Shown here one piece after another: positions 27,401 through 36,212 of a stretch of DNA of 64,000 nt (position 1 is its first letter; every line of letters begins with the position of its first letter). The translations under genes and the position numbers were made by a program. Under the pieces are notes generated by a model. It did no database searches, had not been told where the DNA came from, and saw only the letters and a program-made list of their open reading frames with translations. The DNA is from Dyadobacter frigoris (lineage in GTDB: Bacteria > Bacteroidota > Bacteroidia > Cytophagales > Spirosomataceae), in contig NZ_SZVO01000019.1 of the NCBI RefSeq assembly GCF_005280585.1, forward strand, positions 62,001 through 126,000, read 5' to 3'.

Positions 27401-27899
27401 TTTTGGACGATTTCACGACCACACTTACACCCGGCAGAGGTTCTCCTTTTTCGTCAATTACTTTTCCGCTAATGTTTCTGTCAATCGACGAAGGAGTTGT
27501 CGAAGACGCTTCATTATTGAAACTGCTGGGTGGGTTCGCGCCTTTAACCAGAATTACCTGTTTTCCATCCAGCTTATATCCAAGGTTCATCGGGCGTAAA
27601 AGCTCGTCCAGAACATCAGATAGAGGTTTTTCAACCGCTTTCAGAGTCACTTTTTTTTGCGTATTTATTACTGCGGAACTGTAAGTAAAACGTATTTGCG
27701 TTAATTTATTAAGTTTGTTCAGGACACTTTTCATATCCTGGTTATTTACTTCAATGGTTACTTTCTGATTGAGTATTTCCTGAGCGTCAACCACCGTAGC
27801 GGAGGCGATACTAGAGAAGATATAGGCCAACATTAATTGGTAAAATGATATTTTCATAACACTACATATTAGCCGAATCGATTGTCGGTTTTTTTTCAT
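24441..27899 (-). CDS. SusC/RagA TonB-linked outer-membrane transporter with STN domain
   Basis: A 1152-residue TonB-dependent transporter starting at the ATG at 27899 (MKKNRQSIRL); an upstream in-frame GTG at 27956 is less likely. After the signal peptide comes an STN domain (about 45-115: VTIEVNNQDMKSVLNKLNKL), which touches a FecR anti-sigma in the periplasm. Next is a carboxypeptidase-D-like domain (ISGKVIDEKGEPLPGVSVVV), then the plug (VTALGIKRDAKKLGYSTATV; SMTVLKGAAAAALYGFRAKDG) and the beta barrel to the C-terminus. It imports a ligand captured by the partner SusD. The STN domain and the upstream FecI/FecR pair show substrate-induced control. Confidence 0.93.
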   Translation of the reverse strand: MKKNRQSIRLICSVMKISFYQLMLAYIFSSIASATVVDAQEILNQKVTIEVNNQDMKSVLNKLNKLTQIRFTYSSAVINTQKKVTLKAVEKPLSDVLDELLRPMNLGYKLDGKQVILVKGANPPSSFNNEASSTTPSSIDRNISGKVIDEKGEPLPGVSVVVKSSKNGTATNTEGTYQLSIPDDNAVLIFSYVGYTPQEVTVGNRSNVDVSMVPDVRNLEMVVVTALGIKRDAKKLGYSTATVNTEELQTNRTTNLGNSLQGKVAGLNVSPPASGPGGSTKIRIRGQSSFGGNNSPLIIVNGVPINNTSVSAGGSAGNGTGNPTGGSSDAGDGLQSINQDDIESMTVLKGAAAAALYGFRAKDGAIIITTKTGTKSTGIGVEVNSNFQAQEALDYTNFQYDYGQGEFGKRPTTTAEAQSSGVFSFGEKMDGKATPQFDGSMQPYVANKNRIKDFYRTGTSFTNSVALSGGNEKGNFRLSFANTDANAIVPNSDYHKKIFNLGLNYKFTPKLSVQLNANYSNEYNHNPPQIGLQDMNANTTIYTLATSIAVPWLKQRKDANGNEAPLSRFTNRNNPYWVAYDRFENVRRDRIFGNTSVRYEFTKWLYAQARIGQDYYTRPYNYDRPTGTRSIGAVTTGFNGYYYQDVSTFRERNMDFLIGGNHTFGDFGIDVTLGGNQLLQVSDNISTAVTNFYIRDLYTIGNGQIKSPNYNYSKKKVNSLYGAAEFSFKNFLYVNVTGRNDWFSTLNPQSNSYLYPSVSASFVFSQAFNQLPSWLNYGKLRAAYAEVGGDTDPYSNNLYYALNANSFNGVALGSISSNVSPNANLRPLKVKEFEMGLEFKTFDSRLNLDMSVYRKNTVDEILNVDVSNASGFSGTKVNIGKLQNKGIEFLLTIVPVKTENLIWETSFNASYNISKVIELAQGQPRFDVGTGEFFGIVSHEVGKPLASLRGFDYKRDAQGRILTAGGLPQQGNLTTFGSAIPKWVGAWLNTFNVKGFRITTQVDFKAGYKIMSNSNLNFLREGLSKPSLVGRDGGVLFDGVNADGSPNTTKVEAEQFYTAYRSTNIATPFMYNGSFVRWRTLSVGYDLSRYVKKSFIKGLTISAMVNNVWLIKKYIDNLDPEAQVSSSDNLQGIETHTLPTTRSYGLNLNIKL

Positions 27900-28120
27900 A
27901 GTTTTGATTGTTTTGTTCTGGATTCGTGAAAAATTTGGACAAAAAGTTCCCCTCACATCTTTTATCGGATGATGCCTGCAAGCGTGGGGACGCGTAGAGT
28001 CAGTGATGGCGCAATCATCGCTGGCTCTTTAAATATATTGGAGGTTCATTTATTTCATAGGCACTCTCAATTGTTTGGATTAGTTACTGGTACCAGGTTA
28101 TTGTGATTTATTAATTTCGT

Positions 28121-29203
28121 TTAGTGGCTGCAACCTTTGCTGTTTAATATGATTTGACCATCAACAACTTCATAAGTCGCTCCGATTGCCTGACAAATAG
28201 CATTCATCCTTTGTTTAAGATTTTCTTCTTTGAAAATGGTACTGATAGGGCATTTTGAAAGACTTTCCTCGTCAAATAAAATAGCAATGCCGTACATTTT
28301 TTCCAATGTCCGCAATACCTCTGCTACCGGCTGATCATCGAAAATTAATTCCTGGCTTTGTGCAGATTCCGAAAGCAAATCTGGGTTTTCTACTATACCT
28401 TTTTCCAGCCGGTTTTCTTTTTTATTAAAAACAACCTGCTGATTGGGATGAAGAATCACGCCGGAAACTTCATGGTCATCTTCATCGGCTAAGGTTTCAT
28501 ACTCTTTTTTTGGATAAACAGACACCTTCCCGGTCTTTACAAAAACCATTACTGTGTTTGCTCCCTCAGGTGCTTTTATACGAAAACTTGTTCCTAAAAC
28601 TTTGGTAACTGTCTCGTTGGCAAAAACCAGAAAAGGTTTTGTAGGATTTTTTGTGACGTCAAAAAAGGCTTCTCCTGTCAGAAACACTTTCCGTGTGTCG
28701 CCTGAAAATTTATTAGGAAATCTCAAAGTGCTGCCTTTTTTCAAAGTAGCCACACTTCCGTCACTGAGCAGGACAGTCATTTCCTTATCAGTAATATTTC
28801 TTTTAACAAGCATCGAAGCGTAAGAAGCCACTTCTGTTTTTTCGGCTAAATGATTCCGGTTATAAAAATATCCAAGTCCTGAAATCAATGTAATTATTGC
28901 AGCGATCCGCCAGAAAGGATTATTTAAAAAGGAAAGTCGGTTTTTGTTTTTGCTGAATTCTGCTATTTCAACCATTGCGTTGATTTCGGCCTGAATACTT
29001 TCCTCACTTAAATCGTCTTTGTATCTTTCATGAACACTCAGAAGCAATTCTGTTGCCTGGTTAACCGCATTATGACGATCCGGGTTTTGTATCAGCCAGT
29101 TTTCCCAGAAAAGGATTATCTCGCCGGAGGGATCAAGAATCCATTGCCGAAATTTTTCATCGGTAGCGAATTCTTCAACAGAATAATTACGATAATTGAT
29201 CAT
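28121..29203 (-). CDS. FecR-family anti-sigma factor
   Basis: A 360-residue protein with a cytoplasmic sigma-binding N-terminus, one membrane helix (FWRIAAIITLISGLGYFY, about residues 94-111) and a periplasmic FecR domain (MTVLLSDGSVATLKKGSTLRF, then GEAFFDVTKN). A C-terminal DUF4974/STN-like domain is recognisable from ELIFDDQPVAEVLRTLEKMY. It should relay contact with the SusC STN domain to the FecI-type sigma factor on its upstream side. It is separated from the sigma gene by 182 bases and from SusC by 220, so separate promoters are possible. Confidence 0.93.
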   Translation of the reverse strand: MINYRNYSVEEFATDEKFRQWILDPSGEIILFWENWLIQNPDRHNAVNQATELLLSVHERYKDDLSEESIQAEINAMVEIAEFSKNKNRLSFLNNPFWRIAAIITLISGLGYFYNRNHLAEKTEVASYASMLVKRNITDKEMTVLLSDGSVATLKKGSTLRFPNKFSGDTRKVFLTGEAFFDVTKNPTKPFLVFANETVTKVLGTSFRIKAPEGANTVMVFVKTGKVSVYPKKEYETLADEDDHEVSGVILHPNQQVVFNKKENRLEKGIVENPDLLSESAQSQELIFDDQPVAEVLRTLEKMYGIAILFDEESLSKCPISTIFKEENLKQRMNAICQAIGATYEVVDGQIILNSKGCSH

Positions 29204-29385
29204 AAAATTTTAGCATTAGGAATTATTGTCAGGTTTGGGAGTTGTGTGAATAGTGCAAATGAAAATTTACATTTCACAATTCTTTTGATGCTTTTAGTAT
29301 GTATGTCTGATTTTTGGTCATGGATAACCAAAAAAATCAAAATATTTTTTGAAATAATACTATAAAGTTTGTGAGAGGTTGAAAA

Positions 29386-29997
29386 TCAGCAGAATGCGAT
29401 GATAATAAGTCCCCAGAAAAATTCTGCGGGCATCCAGATATCCTTGATTTCCTTGATGGTACGGTATAAAAGATTGGCCACACTTTGGCGGCCCAGGCTC
29501 ATGATCTGAGCGATATCTTCATTTTCCAGATTTTGATAAAAGCGCAGATAAATGATTTCCTGCTGTCTTTTCGTAAGGTGAGAAACGATTTGGTTTAACC
29601 GTTTGATCTGATGTTTCAGATGTTCATTTTCAATGATGAGCGACTCAATGGAAAGATCGGCTTCATCAGCATCAAAAGATAATTCTTTCGGTTCTTTAAA
29701 GCGTTTTAAACGAACACTTTCTTTAATCAGTTTGTGGCGTAAGGCTTTTAACAGATATGATTTGACAAATGCGGTTTCAGATAAAAACGACCGGCGTTCC
29801 CAGAGTTCCAGATATAATTCCTGAATGCAGTCACGAATAAATTCAGGGTCGGAAGAGAACTTTGTAGCATAATTGTATAACGCACGGTAGTGAACCTGTG
29901 CCAGTTCACCAAAAGCGGCCGCGTCACCCGACTTGAATTTTAGCCACAGGTTTGCATTTAGATCTGAGTTGCCGGATATGTTTATATCATTATTCAA
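29386..29997 (-). CDS. FecI-type ECF sigma factor with hydrophobic C-terminal tail
   Basis: A 203-residue ECF sigma factor of the Bacteroidota FecI group. Region 2 covers about residues 25-95 (ALYNYATKFSSDPEFIRDCI; LYLELWERR) and region 4 about 135-190 (LTKRQQEIIYLRFYQNLENE; IAQIMSLGRQSVANLLYRTI). After region 4 the protein ends in an unusually hydrophobic stretch (FFWGLIIIAFC). This could be a short membrane-seeking tail. It is expected to be held by the FecR just downstream and to transcribe SusC and following genes when ligand is present. Confidence 0.9.
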   Translation of the reverse strand: MNNDINISGNSDLNANLWLKFKSGDAAAFGELAQVHYRALYNYATKFSSDPEFIRDCIQELYLELWERRSFLSETAFVKSYLLKALRHKLIKESVRLKRFKEPKELSFDADEADLSIESLIIENEHLKHQIKRLNQIVSHLTKRQQEIIYLRFYQNLENEDIAQIMSLGRQSVANLLYRTIKEIKDIWMPAEFFWGLIIIAFC

Positions 29998-30135
29998 ATT
30001 AAAGTCTGATAAGTAATGTTTAAATAAATCAGCAAATTGTCATATTGAAAAAATGGTACTTCTTTATCTTCTTTTGTTTTTCATTTACTTTAAAATAGAT
30101 CGAAATATTGGGGCAGGGGGGTAATCAAAATAATT

Positions 30136-30160
30136 TCCCTGCCGTTTGACCGGTCAGGGA
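30136..30160 (-). terminator. Hairpin after dehydrogenase-cupredoxin gene
   Basis: A 9-bp GC-rich stem with one bulged T (30136-30144 with 30151-30160) lies 14 bases past the stop; minus-strand exit is followed by an A/T-rich stretch. Moderately convincing terminator. Confidence 0.55.
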
Positions 30161-30173
30161 GATTAGGAAATGT

Positions 30174-32168
30174 TTACTTAACGACTTTCAATTTTCCCTG
30201 CATCAGCATGTAATGTCCCGGGAAAGTGCACAGGTATTGATAAACACCAATTTGCTTCGGTGCTACGAAATAAATGGATTCTGTTTTTTCCGGTTCAACA
30301 ATATTCGTATGGAAGAGTACGTCATTTGTTTTTGGAACGTAATTCATTTCTGTTCCTTTCAAACCAAGATTTAATCCCAGTTCACCAACCGTATTGGCTG
30401 TACCTGGTTTTACAACCACCAGATTGTGCAGCATATCATCATTGTTGTTCAAATTAAGTCTGATCTTGCTTCCCGCTTTTACCTGAATTTCAGAAATATC
30501 GAATTTCAATCCTGGAACCGTTCCGATATTAATTACCTGATCAGGGCCATTTGTCCAGGATGCAGGCATTTCAGTAACACGTTTGGCAGAATTGGTTTCA
30601 GTACCTTTTGAGTCGGAAGCCGTCATTGCACCCATATCATGTGACATAGTAGGTTTTGAACTTGCTGTGTACTGAGAACTTGTCAAAGCGGCACCACCTG
30701 CAATTTCATTTAAAGTATAATAGCCGATGTTGTGTAAAAGCGAGAGTCCGTCTGTTGACTGGACACCTTCTGCTTTTAATTCGTGAATATATCCTTTTCT
30801 TAAAGCAGCTGGATCAAGCACAATACGTGCGCGAAGTCCGTCTTCTGATACTGCTATTCCTTTGATAGCCAACTCATTTGTATTGATGATCGGGCTGCCG
30901 TAAATATGGTGGTATTTGTAAGTGAAGCTGCTCAGTTTGTAAGATTCAGATTTAGAAGCCGTTGCTTTGTCAACCGGAGAAGTGAAAGTTACTTCAAAAC
31001 CATCCGGCATTGAACGTATGTTTTTCATCTCGAAAGGTGTTTGACCCGTCCAAACCAAACGCTGAATACCAAAATCTGCTTTCCCGGTTGCTGACCAGCC
31101 ACGACTTGTTTGGCCAACAAACATAGAACCATCCAAGCCCCAAACCATACGGATAATACCGGATTCAAAACCTTCACGGAAAGGGAAACATGCGCCTTGA
31201 TAAACGCCATTTACTTTTTCCATATCCACACGCATCACCTTGCTATGGCCCTGATCACCAACAAATACTTGTCCGGCAAAAGGTCCGAAAGCTCCGCCTG
31301 TGGTATCTTCTTTAAAATCAGATGTTGAAATTCCCATCAAAGTATGCGGAAACCATACGGCTGGTGGCTTGATACCAGGGACACGTTTGGCGGCATCATA
31401 AAGTGGTTCTCCTGTGTCCGGAATATCTTCGGGTTTCAATTTTACGGGTGAACCCGGTTCGCTGCTCCATCTTAAACCAGCAACGTTTCCTGCAAAATCA
31501 CCTTTTTCCAAATGCGTCATACGACCTGAACCAACCCAGTCTCCCTGGTTTTCAGTATAAAAAATATCACCTTTATAAGAACCAAATCCGGCAGGGGAAC
31601 GAAGACCCGTTGCATAAGGAGTCAGTGAGCCATCTTGTCCAAGTTTCAGCATCCATCCTCTCCATTTGGATTGACTTGCACCACGTCCGATCCAGTCCAG
31701 GTTAAGCGTTACCAGCATTTCTCCGTTTGGCATTGGAATAGGTCCATAAGAATACTGGTGATAATTTCCCGACAATGGCCAGCGTGCAAAGGAATCATAA
31801 ACATCCGCAACGCCATCGTTATCTGTATCAACCAATCGGGTTACTTCTCCGCGCTGTGAAAGCAAAATATCTTTTCCCCGGTAAAATAATCCCAAGGGCT
31901 CATGTAATCCGGAAGCAAAACGGTGAAAAGTTGGTTGTCCGTCGCCTTTCATATAAGGATTTGAAATCATCCATACTTCTCCGCGGCGTGTTGAGGCGGC
32001 CAGTCTGCCATCAGGCAAAACGGCCAGTCCGCCTACTTCCATCTGGATATTTTGTGGAATCGGCATTGTTATGATCCGATAATAATCATCTTCGGTTTTT
32101 GCTTTGCTCTGCGCCTGTGCAGCAAGACAGCCAAGAGAAAGCAGTGTTGTTAAAACTATATTTTTCAT
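30174..32168 (-). CDS. Exported sugar-dehydrogenase-like beta-propeller fused to an azurin-like cupredoxin
   Basis: A 664-residue protein with a signal peptide (MKNIVLTTLLSLGCLAAQAQ). Residues of about 30-370 look like a six-bladed propeller of the PQQ/sorbosone-dehydrogenase-like type (GGLAVLPDGRLAASTRRGEV; GLRSPAGFGSYKGDIFYTEN; VGDQGHSKVMRVD). The C-terminal 120 residues are a type I copper domain. The ligands fit azurin spacing: His581 (MLHNL), Cys647, His652 (YLCTFPGHY) and Met656. So a periplasmic oxidation may pass electrons directly to the attached copper centre. Related propeller proteins often carry or neighbour cytochrome c; here the carrier is copper. Substrate unknown. It follows the PA14 protein by 44 bases. 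Confidence 0.83.
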   Translation of the reverse strand: MKNIVLTTLLSLGCLAAQAQSKAKTEDDYYRIITMPIPQNIQMEVGGLAVLPDGRLAASTRRGEVWMISNPYMKGDGQPTFHRFASGLHEPLGLFYRGKDILLSQRGEVTRLVDTDNDGVADVYDSFARWPLSGNYHQYSYGPIPMPNGEMLVTLNLDWIGRGASQSKWRGWMLKLGQDGSLTPYATGLRSPAGFGSYKGDIFYTENQGDWVGSGRMTHLEKGDFAGNVAGLRWSSEPGSPVKLKPEDIPDTGEPLYDAAKRVPGIKPPAVWFPHTLMGISTSDFKEDTTGGAFGPFAGQVFVGDQGHSKVMRVDMEKVNGVYQGACFPFREGFESGIIRMVWGLDGSMFVGQTSRGWSATGKADFGIQRLVWTGQTPFEMKNIRSMPDGFEVTFTSPVDKATASKSESYKLSSFTYKYHHIYGSPIINTNELAIKGIAVSEDGLRARIVLDPAALRKGYIHELKAEGVQSTDGLSLLHNIGYYTLNEIAGGAALTSSQYTASSKPTMSHDMGAMTASDSKGTETNSAKRVTEMPASWTNGPDQVINIGTVPGLKFDISEIQVKAGSKIRLNLNNNDDMLHNLVVVKPGTANTVGELGLNLGLKGTEMNYVPKTNDVLFHTNIVEPEKTESIYFVAPKQIGVYQYLCTFPGHYMLMQGKLKVVK

Positions 32169-32212
32169 TTACTACGATATAAAATTTTTAGACAAAAAGA
32201 TAAAAAGAGAAA

Positions 32213-33937
32213 CTACCAGAACATGGAGTAACTGCTTGCATTAGAAACCGGCAGCAGTAATTCCTGTCCGTCGCCGGAAGTTCTCAAAATCACTTTTGCC
32301 TTTTTATCAATTTGTATATAACAACGGTTATCGATCTGATACAGACCTTTTTCAATCATCTGAATTTCTTTTCCGCTGGCAAGCAAAGAATATAACGAAC
32401 CGGCTGGCGTACCTTTTACATCATACGTAACAGTAAGCGCATCATTGGTTGCCGTGATGTGATCGCCCACTGTAGCAGATGCAATAGCATAACGGATTGC
32501 GGGATATCCCTGTGCATCAAGTGTATAACCAAGATAATTCACATTGGCGGAATCAGGCCAGGCTGCTTTTTCATTTTCAAGAATGGCAAGATTGCTTTTT
32601 CCTGAAACAGGAACTTTCAAACCGGCTGGTTCAAGTAATTGCGGTTCGCCGCGTTCGTACCACATTTCGGTAACATTGGCAAATTGTCCTCTCCATGCTT
32701 GTAATATAGCACCGCGGTTAAGATCCATTGTGTAGCTCCATCCGGTAGGACTTCCCACAGAAATGCAATGGGTACGTTTGTATTTTTCGCCATCCAAAAG
32801 AATAAAAGAACGAACCATTTCAGGACGTAAATCAGGATTTACACCGATGTATGGTTTTGGCTCAGGCTCAGGCAGTGAAGAAAGTACATGCAGGTCATAA
32901 GTACGAATTCCTGCTTTTTGAACTCTCAGACCCAAAGCTGGTTGGCGCCATGGGAAACGTGAATAATGAATTTTGAATTTATGCGTGCCTTTGGTAAGAT
33001 TCACTGAACCTGAATGCGATTCCTGAGAAGTGCTTTCTCCGGCAGTTACGATCGCTTTTCCGTCGATGTCAAGTGTAAAAACATTACCGGAATAAATCGA
33101 TGTAAAAACATAATCGCCATCTTCTTCGGCCAGCATTTCACCTTCATAGATCAGGTGAAATTCGCGCATTCCGTTTGTTACTTCCTGAGTCAGACTGCTT
33201 GTTTTATCTTCCTTTTCGAGTTTCGAATAAGTAAGAGCGTCCCATTTGTCAGAATACAATTTATAACTCAGATTATGTAAAGTCAATGGCTTACGGTCAT
33301 TCAAAAGCTGGTAGCCGATATTACGAAAGGCAATGGTGCCTTTTGTAACTTCCAAACCCACCGACTGAGCATCGCTAATCGATTTTGACAAGGGCAGATA
33401 GACGCTTTCCAAAACAATAACGTCGTTCAGTTTCAGGGAATTTAAACGGGCAGAATTTTTTACCGTTGCCACAGAAGCATCATAAGCAAGTTCTATGGTT
33501 TGCCATAAACCTGGTGCTTTTGAAGCATTTTGAATCGGAAATTGTCCGATATAACCACTGGTAAGTGCACTGGTTTCCAGTTGCTTATTGTCGGCAAGAC
33601 GAACGCGTTGTCCGCCGGGAAGAATTATATTTCCTTCTGCTCCCGGAGAAAGCATAAATTCCGCATAAAAACGCAGATCCTTTGCTTTCACTTTTGTAGT
33701 AATGGCTGCACCGGCCGTGCCGACCAGCGTACCTTCACCATTTTGGGTTTTGGCAGCTTCGGTTTTTACCGGATGCATTGAAATATTTCCTTTGACGGAC
33801 CAGTTTGAGCCGGTATTCTCGAAAGAAGATAAGTCTTTTAACGTAATGGGCGAATAATTTCCCTTTCCTGTTTGGGCTGTAACCGCGAGGGGAAAAGCAA
33901 GGAGGAAAAGACAGAGTTTTTGAATGGTTGAACGCAT
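32213..33937 (-). CDS. Secreted PA14-domain protein (DUF1080-like N-terminus)
   Basis: A 574-residue protein with a signal peptide (MRSTIQKLCLFLLAFPLAVTAQ). The first 200 residues after it look like the concanavalin-type DUF1080/3-keto-disaccharide hydrolase fold (ITLKDLSSFENTGSNWSVKG, LPGGQRVRLADNKQ). The middle, about 220-340, is a PA14 sugar-binding domain (YEGEMLAEEDGDYVFTSIYS; DIDGKAIVTAG; LTKGTHKFKIHYSRF). The last 200 residues are a beta-rich domain I cannot name. Probably binds or processes a glycan in the periplasm or at the surface. It forms a two-gene unit with the dehydrogenase-cupredoxin fusion. Confidence 0.75.
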   Translation of the reverse strand: MRSTIQKLCLFLLAFPLAVTAQTGKGNYSPITLKDLSSFENTGSNWSVKGNISMHPVKTEAAKTQNGEGTLVGTAGAAITTKVKAKDLRFYAEFMLSPGAEGNIILPGGQRVRLADNKQLETSALTSGYIGQFPIQNASKAPGLWQTIELAYDASVATVKNSARLNSLKLNDVIVLESVYLPLSKSISDAQSVGLEVTKGTIAFRNIGYQLLNDRKPLTLHNLSYKLYSDKWDALTYSKLEKEDKTSSLTQEVTNGMREFHLIYEGEMLAEEDGDYVFTSIYSGNVFTLDIDGKAIVTAGESTSQESHSGSVNLTKGTHKFKIHYSRFPWRQPALGLRVQKAGIRTYDLHVLSSLPEPEPKPYIGVNPDLRPEMVRSFILLDGEKYKRTHCISVGSPTGWSYTMDLNRGAILQAWRGQFANVTEMWYERGEPQLLEPAGLKVPVSGKSNLAILENEKAAWPDSANVNYLGYTLDAQGYPAIRYAIASATVGDHITATNDALTVTYDVKGTPAGSLYSLLASGKEIQMIEKGLYQIDNRCYIQIDKKAKVILRTSGDGQELLLPVSNASSYSMFW

Positions 33938-34049
33938 TTTAAATATTAAGTGTAATGTTCACATTTAAAAAGCGAAGTACGGGTTTTTTTCTACTATTAT
34001 ATTATGATTTATTATAAATTTTTTTAAACTGAATATTCTTAAAAACAAA

Positions 34050-34080
34050 ATGGGCAGATTGATATTTTCAATCTGCCCAT
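34050..34080 (-). terminator. Intrinsic terminator after sugar porter gene
   Basis: A perfect 13-bp stem (34050-34062 with 34068-34080), a 5-base loop and a T-rich exit on the minus strand. It lies 150 bases beyond the sugar porter stop, so it ends that single-gene transcript. Confidence 0.85.
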
Positions 34081-34229
34081 CTTAAAATGATATTAATATT
34101 TATTCTTGTTTTCACATACCGAGTTCCGGCATTTTTATTTTTATCCTTCCTGGTTTTCTAAAATCAAAAGGTTAATCGAATTCAAAATTAAATTTCCGCA
34201 GACGTTATGCTGTCTTTGGAAATTTAATT

Positions 34230-35552
34230 TCAGTGCATAATAAATGTTTTATCAACATGTTCAAGTGAAGTCCCTTTGGTTTCAGGCATAATGCGCCAGA
34301 CAAATATCAGTTGCAAAACCATCATGAAAGCGAAGAACGAAAAAGTAATTCCGCCTCCGAGATATTCTGCGATGATCGGGAAAGAAAATGCGACAACGGC
34401 TGCCATAAACCAATGTGTAAAACTGCCTAATGCCTGACCATTCGCCCTGACTTCGTTTGGAAATATTTCAGAAATGAAAACCCAGATAACGGCTCCTTGT
34501 GAGAATGCAAAAAATGCAATGTATACAAAGAGGAAAATTGGAACGCCGGTAAAATCCTGAATGAAAAAGGCACGGGCAACCATACTTAGTGTGATAATCA
34601 ATCCAACAGAACCAATCAGCATTAAGGTACGTCTACCGAAACGGTCGATGAAATTGATAGCCAATAAGGTAAAGGCAAAATTGACAAATCCGATTCCGGC
34701 AGAAGATAAAAACGCTGACTTGGTACCAAGTCCGGTCATTTCAAAAATCCTTGGACTGTAATAGATAATGGCATTAATTCCGGAAACCTGGTTGAAAACC
34801 GCAAATGTAATAGCAAGCCCGACGGGTGATTTATATTTCGCAGAAAATAATCTGGCTTTTGGCTCATTTTGAATATTTTTTGTTGCGGTTAAAATATCAG
34901 CGAGCGTTTCTTCACTGGTTTCTTTATCTATAAGTTTGAGAATTTGTAGTGCTTCATCTATTTTACCTTTTTTCATAATCAGCCAGCGTGGACTTTCCGG
35001 AACAGATAAAACGGTAAAAAGGAAAATGATGGAAGGAATTGCTTGGACGCCTAACATCCAACGCCACGCATTATCGCCCAGGTCCTGCATGAAATAATTT
35101 GAAAAATAGGCGATAAGAATTCCGAAAACGACATTGAACTGGAACAATCCAACCATTTTTCCACGGGATTTTGCAGGAGAAATTTCGGAAATATACATTG
35201 GCGCTGCAACCGAGGAAGCTCCAACACCCAGACCGCCAAGAAAACGGAAAATCAGAAATAAATACCAATCGTTAACCAAAGCTGAACCGAGAGAGGAAAC
35301 AAGATACAAAACAGCGATCCAGACCAAAGTTTGTTTTCTTCCCAGGCGATCAGCCGGAATTCCACCTAACATGGCGCCTATAACGGTTCCAATCAGGGCA
35401 ATGGAAACTGTAAAACCGTGTTCAACAGCTGTGAGCTGCCATAGAATTTGAATCGCTTTTTCTGCTCCTGAAATTACGGCTGTGTCAAAGCCAAAAAGAA
35501 AACCTCCAAGCGCAACGACAATCGACCAGATCAATACTTTACTGTTTTTCAT
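34230..35552 (-). CDS. Sugar porter family MFS transporter
   Basis: A 440-residue inner-membrane transporter with twelve helices. The sugar-porter signatures are all present: GGFLFGFDTAVISGA (residues 16-30), DRLGRK after helix 2, PESPRWLI before the central loop, DRFGRRTL after helix 8 and PETKG at the C-terminus. These match XylE/GalP-type proton symporters for xylose, glucose or galactose. Together with the downstream SusCD, PA14 and dehydrogenase genes on the same strand it would complete uptake of a sugar from the surface to the cytoplasm. The sugar cannot be deduced. It has its own terminator. Confidence 0.92.
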   Translation of the reverse strand: MKNSKVLIWSIVVALGGFLFGFDTAVISGAEKAIQILWQLTAVEHGFTVSIALIGTVIGAMLGGIPADRLGRKQTLVWIAVLYLVSSLGSALVNDWYLFLIFRFLGGLGVGASSVAAPMYISEISPAKSRGKMVGLFQFNVVFGILIAYFSNYFMQDLGDNAWRWMLGVQAIPSIIFLFTVLSVPESPRWLIMKKGKIDEALQILKLIDKETSEETLADILTATKNIQNEPKARLFSAKYKSPVGLAITFAVFNQVSGINAIIYYSPRIFEMTGLGTKSAFLSSAGIGFVNFAFTLLAINFIDRFGRRTLMLIGSVGLIITLSMVARAFFIQDFTGVPIFLFVYIAFFAFSQGAVIWVFISEIFPNEVRANGQALGSFTHWFMAAVVAFSFPIIAEYLGGGITFSFFAFMMVLQLIFVWRIMPETKGTSLEHVDKTFIMH

Positions 35553-35660
35553 TCGTAGTTTAAGTTTTTTGTCAAATTACGAATAAAATTGACTTGGAAA
35601 AGTAAAATTTAACCTTGTCAAAATTCAGAGATTAGGTTGTAAGCTATTTGATACAAGATT

Positions 35661-36134
35661 TTATTTGAAATAACAGTTGCAATCACAAACTGCCGGATCC
35701 TGATTGTTGCGAAAAGTATAATTGATTAGAGAAGAATCAGCGGGAGCAGTATAATTAAAAGTCAATTCCTGACCGTCTTTTGATAATTTACCGCTAACAA
35801 AAATTGGCAAATTTGTTTCTGATTTTCCTGATCGTGTATAATAAGTGTAAGAACCGGCGACTGAAAAAGAAGTGTTTTTGGTGAGGTTGAATTTTTGAAT
35901 TGTAACATATTCGCAACATCTTCCAGTATGGACAAATTCTTCTCCTTTTGTTTCAAAAGTAGCACAGGTACCGTTTTGAGTCCAAAAGACAGGAAATACA
36001 AAATCAGATTTGCAGGAAATAGTAATGAATAGGTAGAGAAAAAGGCTTGTAAAAATTTTTATGGACGTTGAGGGTGCTTTAAGAATTGAATAAAAGCAAT
36101 GGGAGAAATAACAATGAAAGATACAAATTTTCAT
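35661..36134 (-). CDS. Cysteine-rich exported hypothetical protein
   Basis: A 157-residue protein. A hydrophobic export segment lies unusually far from the start (IFTSLFLYLFITISC, about residues 27-41), preceded by a basic and aromatic leader, so the true start may be later or non-ATG. The Cys closing that segment (ITISC) could be a lipobox, although the -3 residue is not ideal. The mature part is Cys-rich (GTCATFE, GRCCEYV, CDCNCYF at the end), suggesting disulfides or metal binding. I do not recognise the family. It lies alone, 108 bases from the sugar porter start. Confidence 0.5.
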   Translation of the reverse strand: MKICIFHCYFSHCFYSILKAPSTSIKIFTSLFLYLFITISCKSDFVFPVFWTQNGTCATFETKGEEFVHTGRCCEYVTIQKFNLTKNTSFSVAGSYTYYTRSGKSETNLPIFVSGKLSKDGQELTFNYTAPADSSLINYTFRNNQDPAVCDCNCYFK

Positions 36135-36212
36135 GTTTTTATTGTGATAATATATTATTGAAATGACACAGAAACCGGATATTACGTTGTAATCCTTTTA
36201 CATTTTTACTTC

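Noticed and set aside
20323-30000. Classic polysaccharide utilisation locus
   Set aside because: No glycoside hydrolase, polysaccharide lyase or sulfatase gene lies in the stretch, so the term is too specific.
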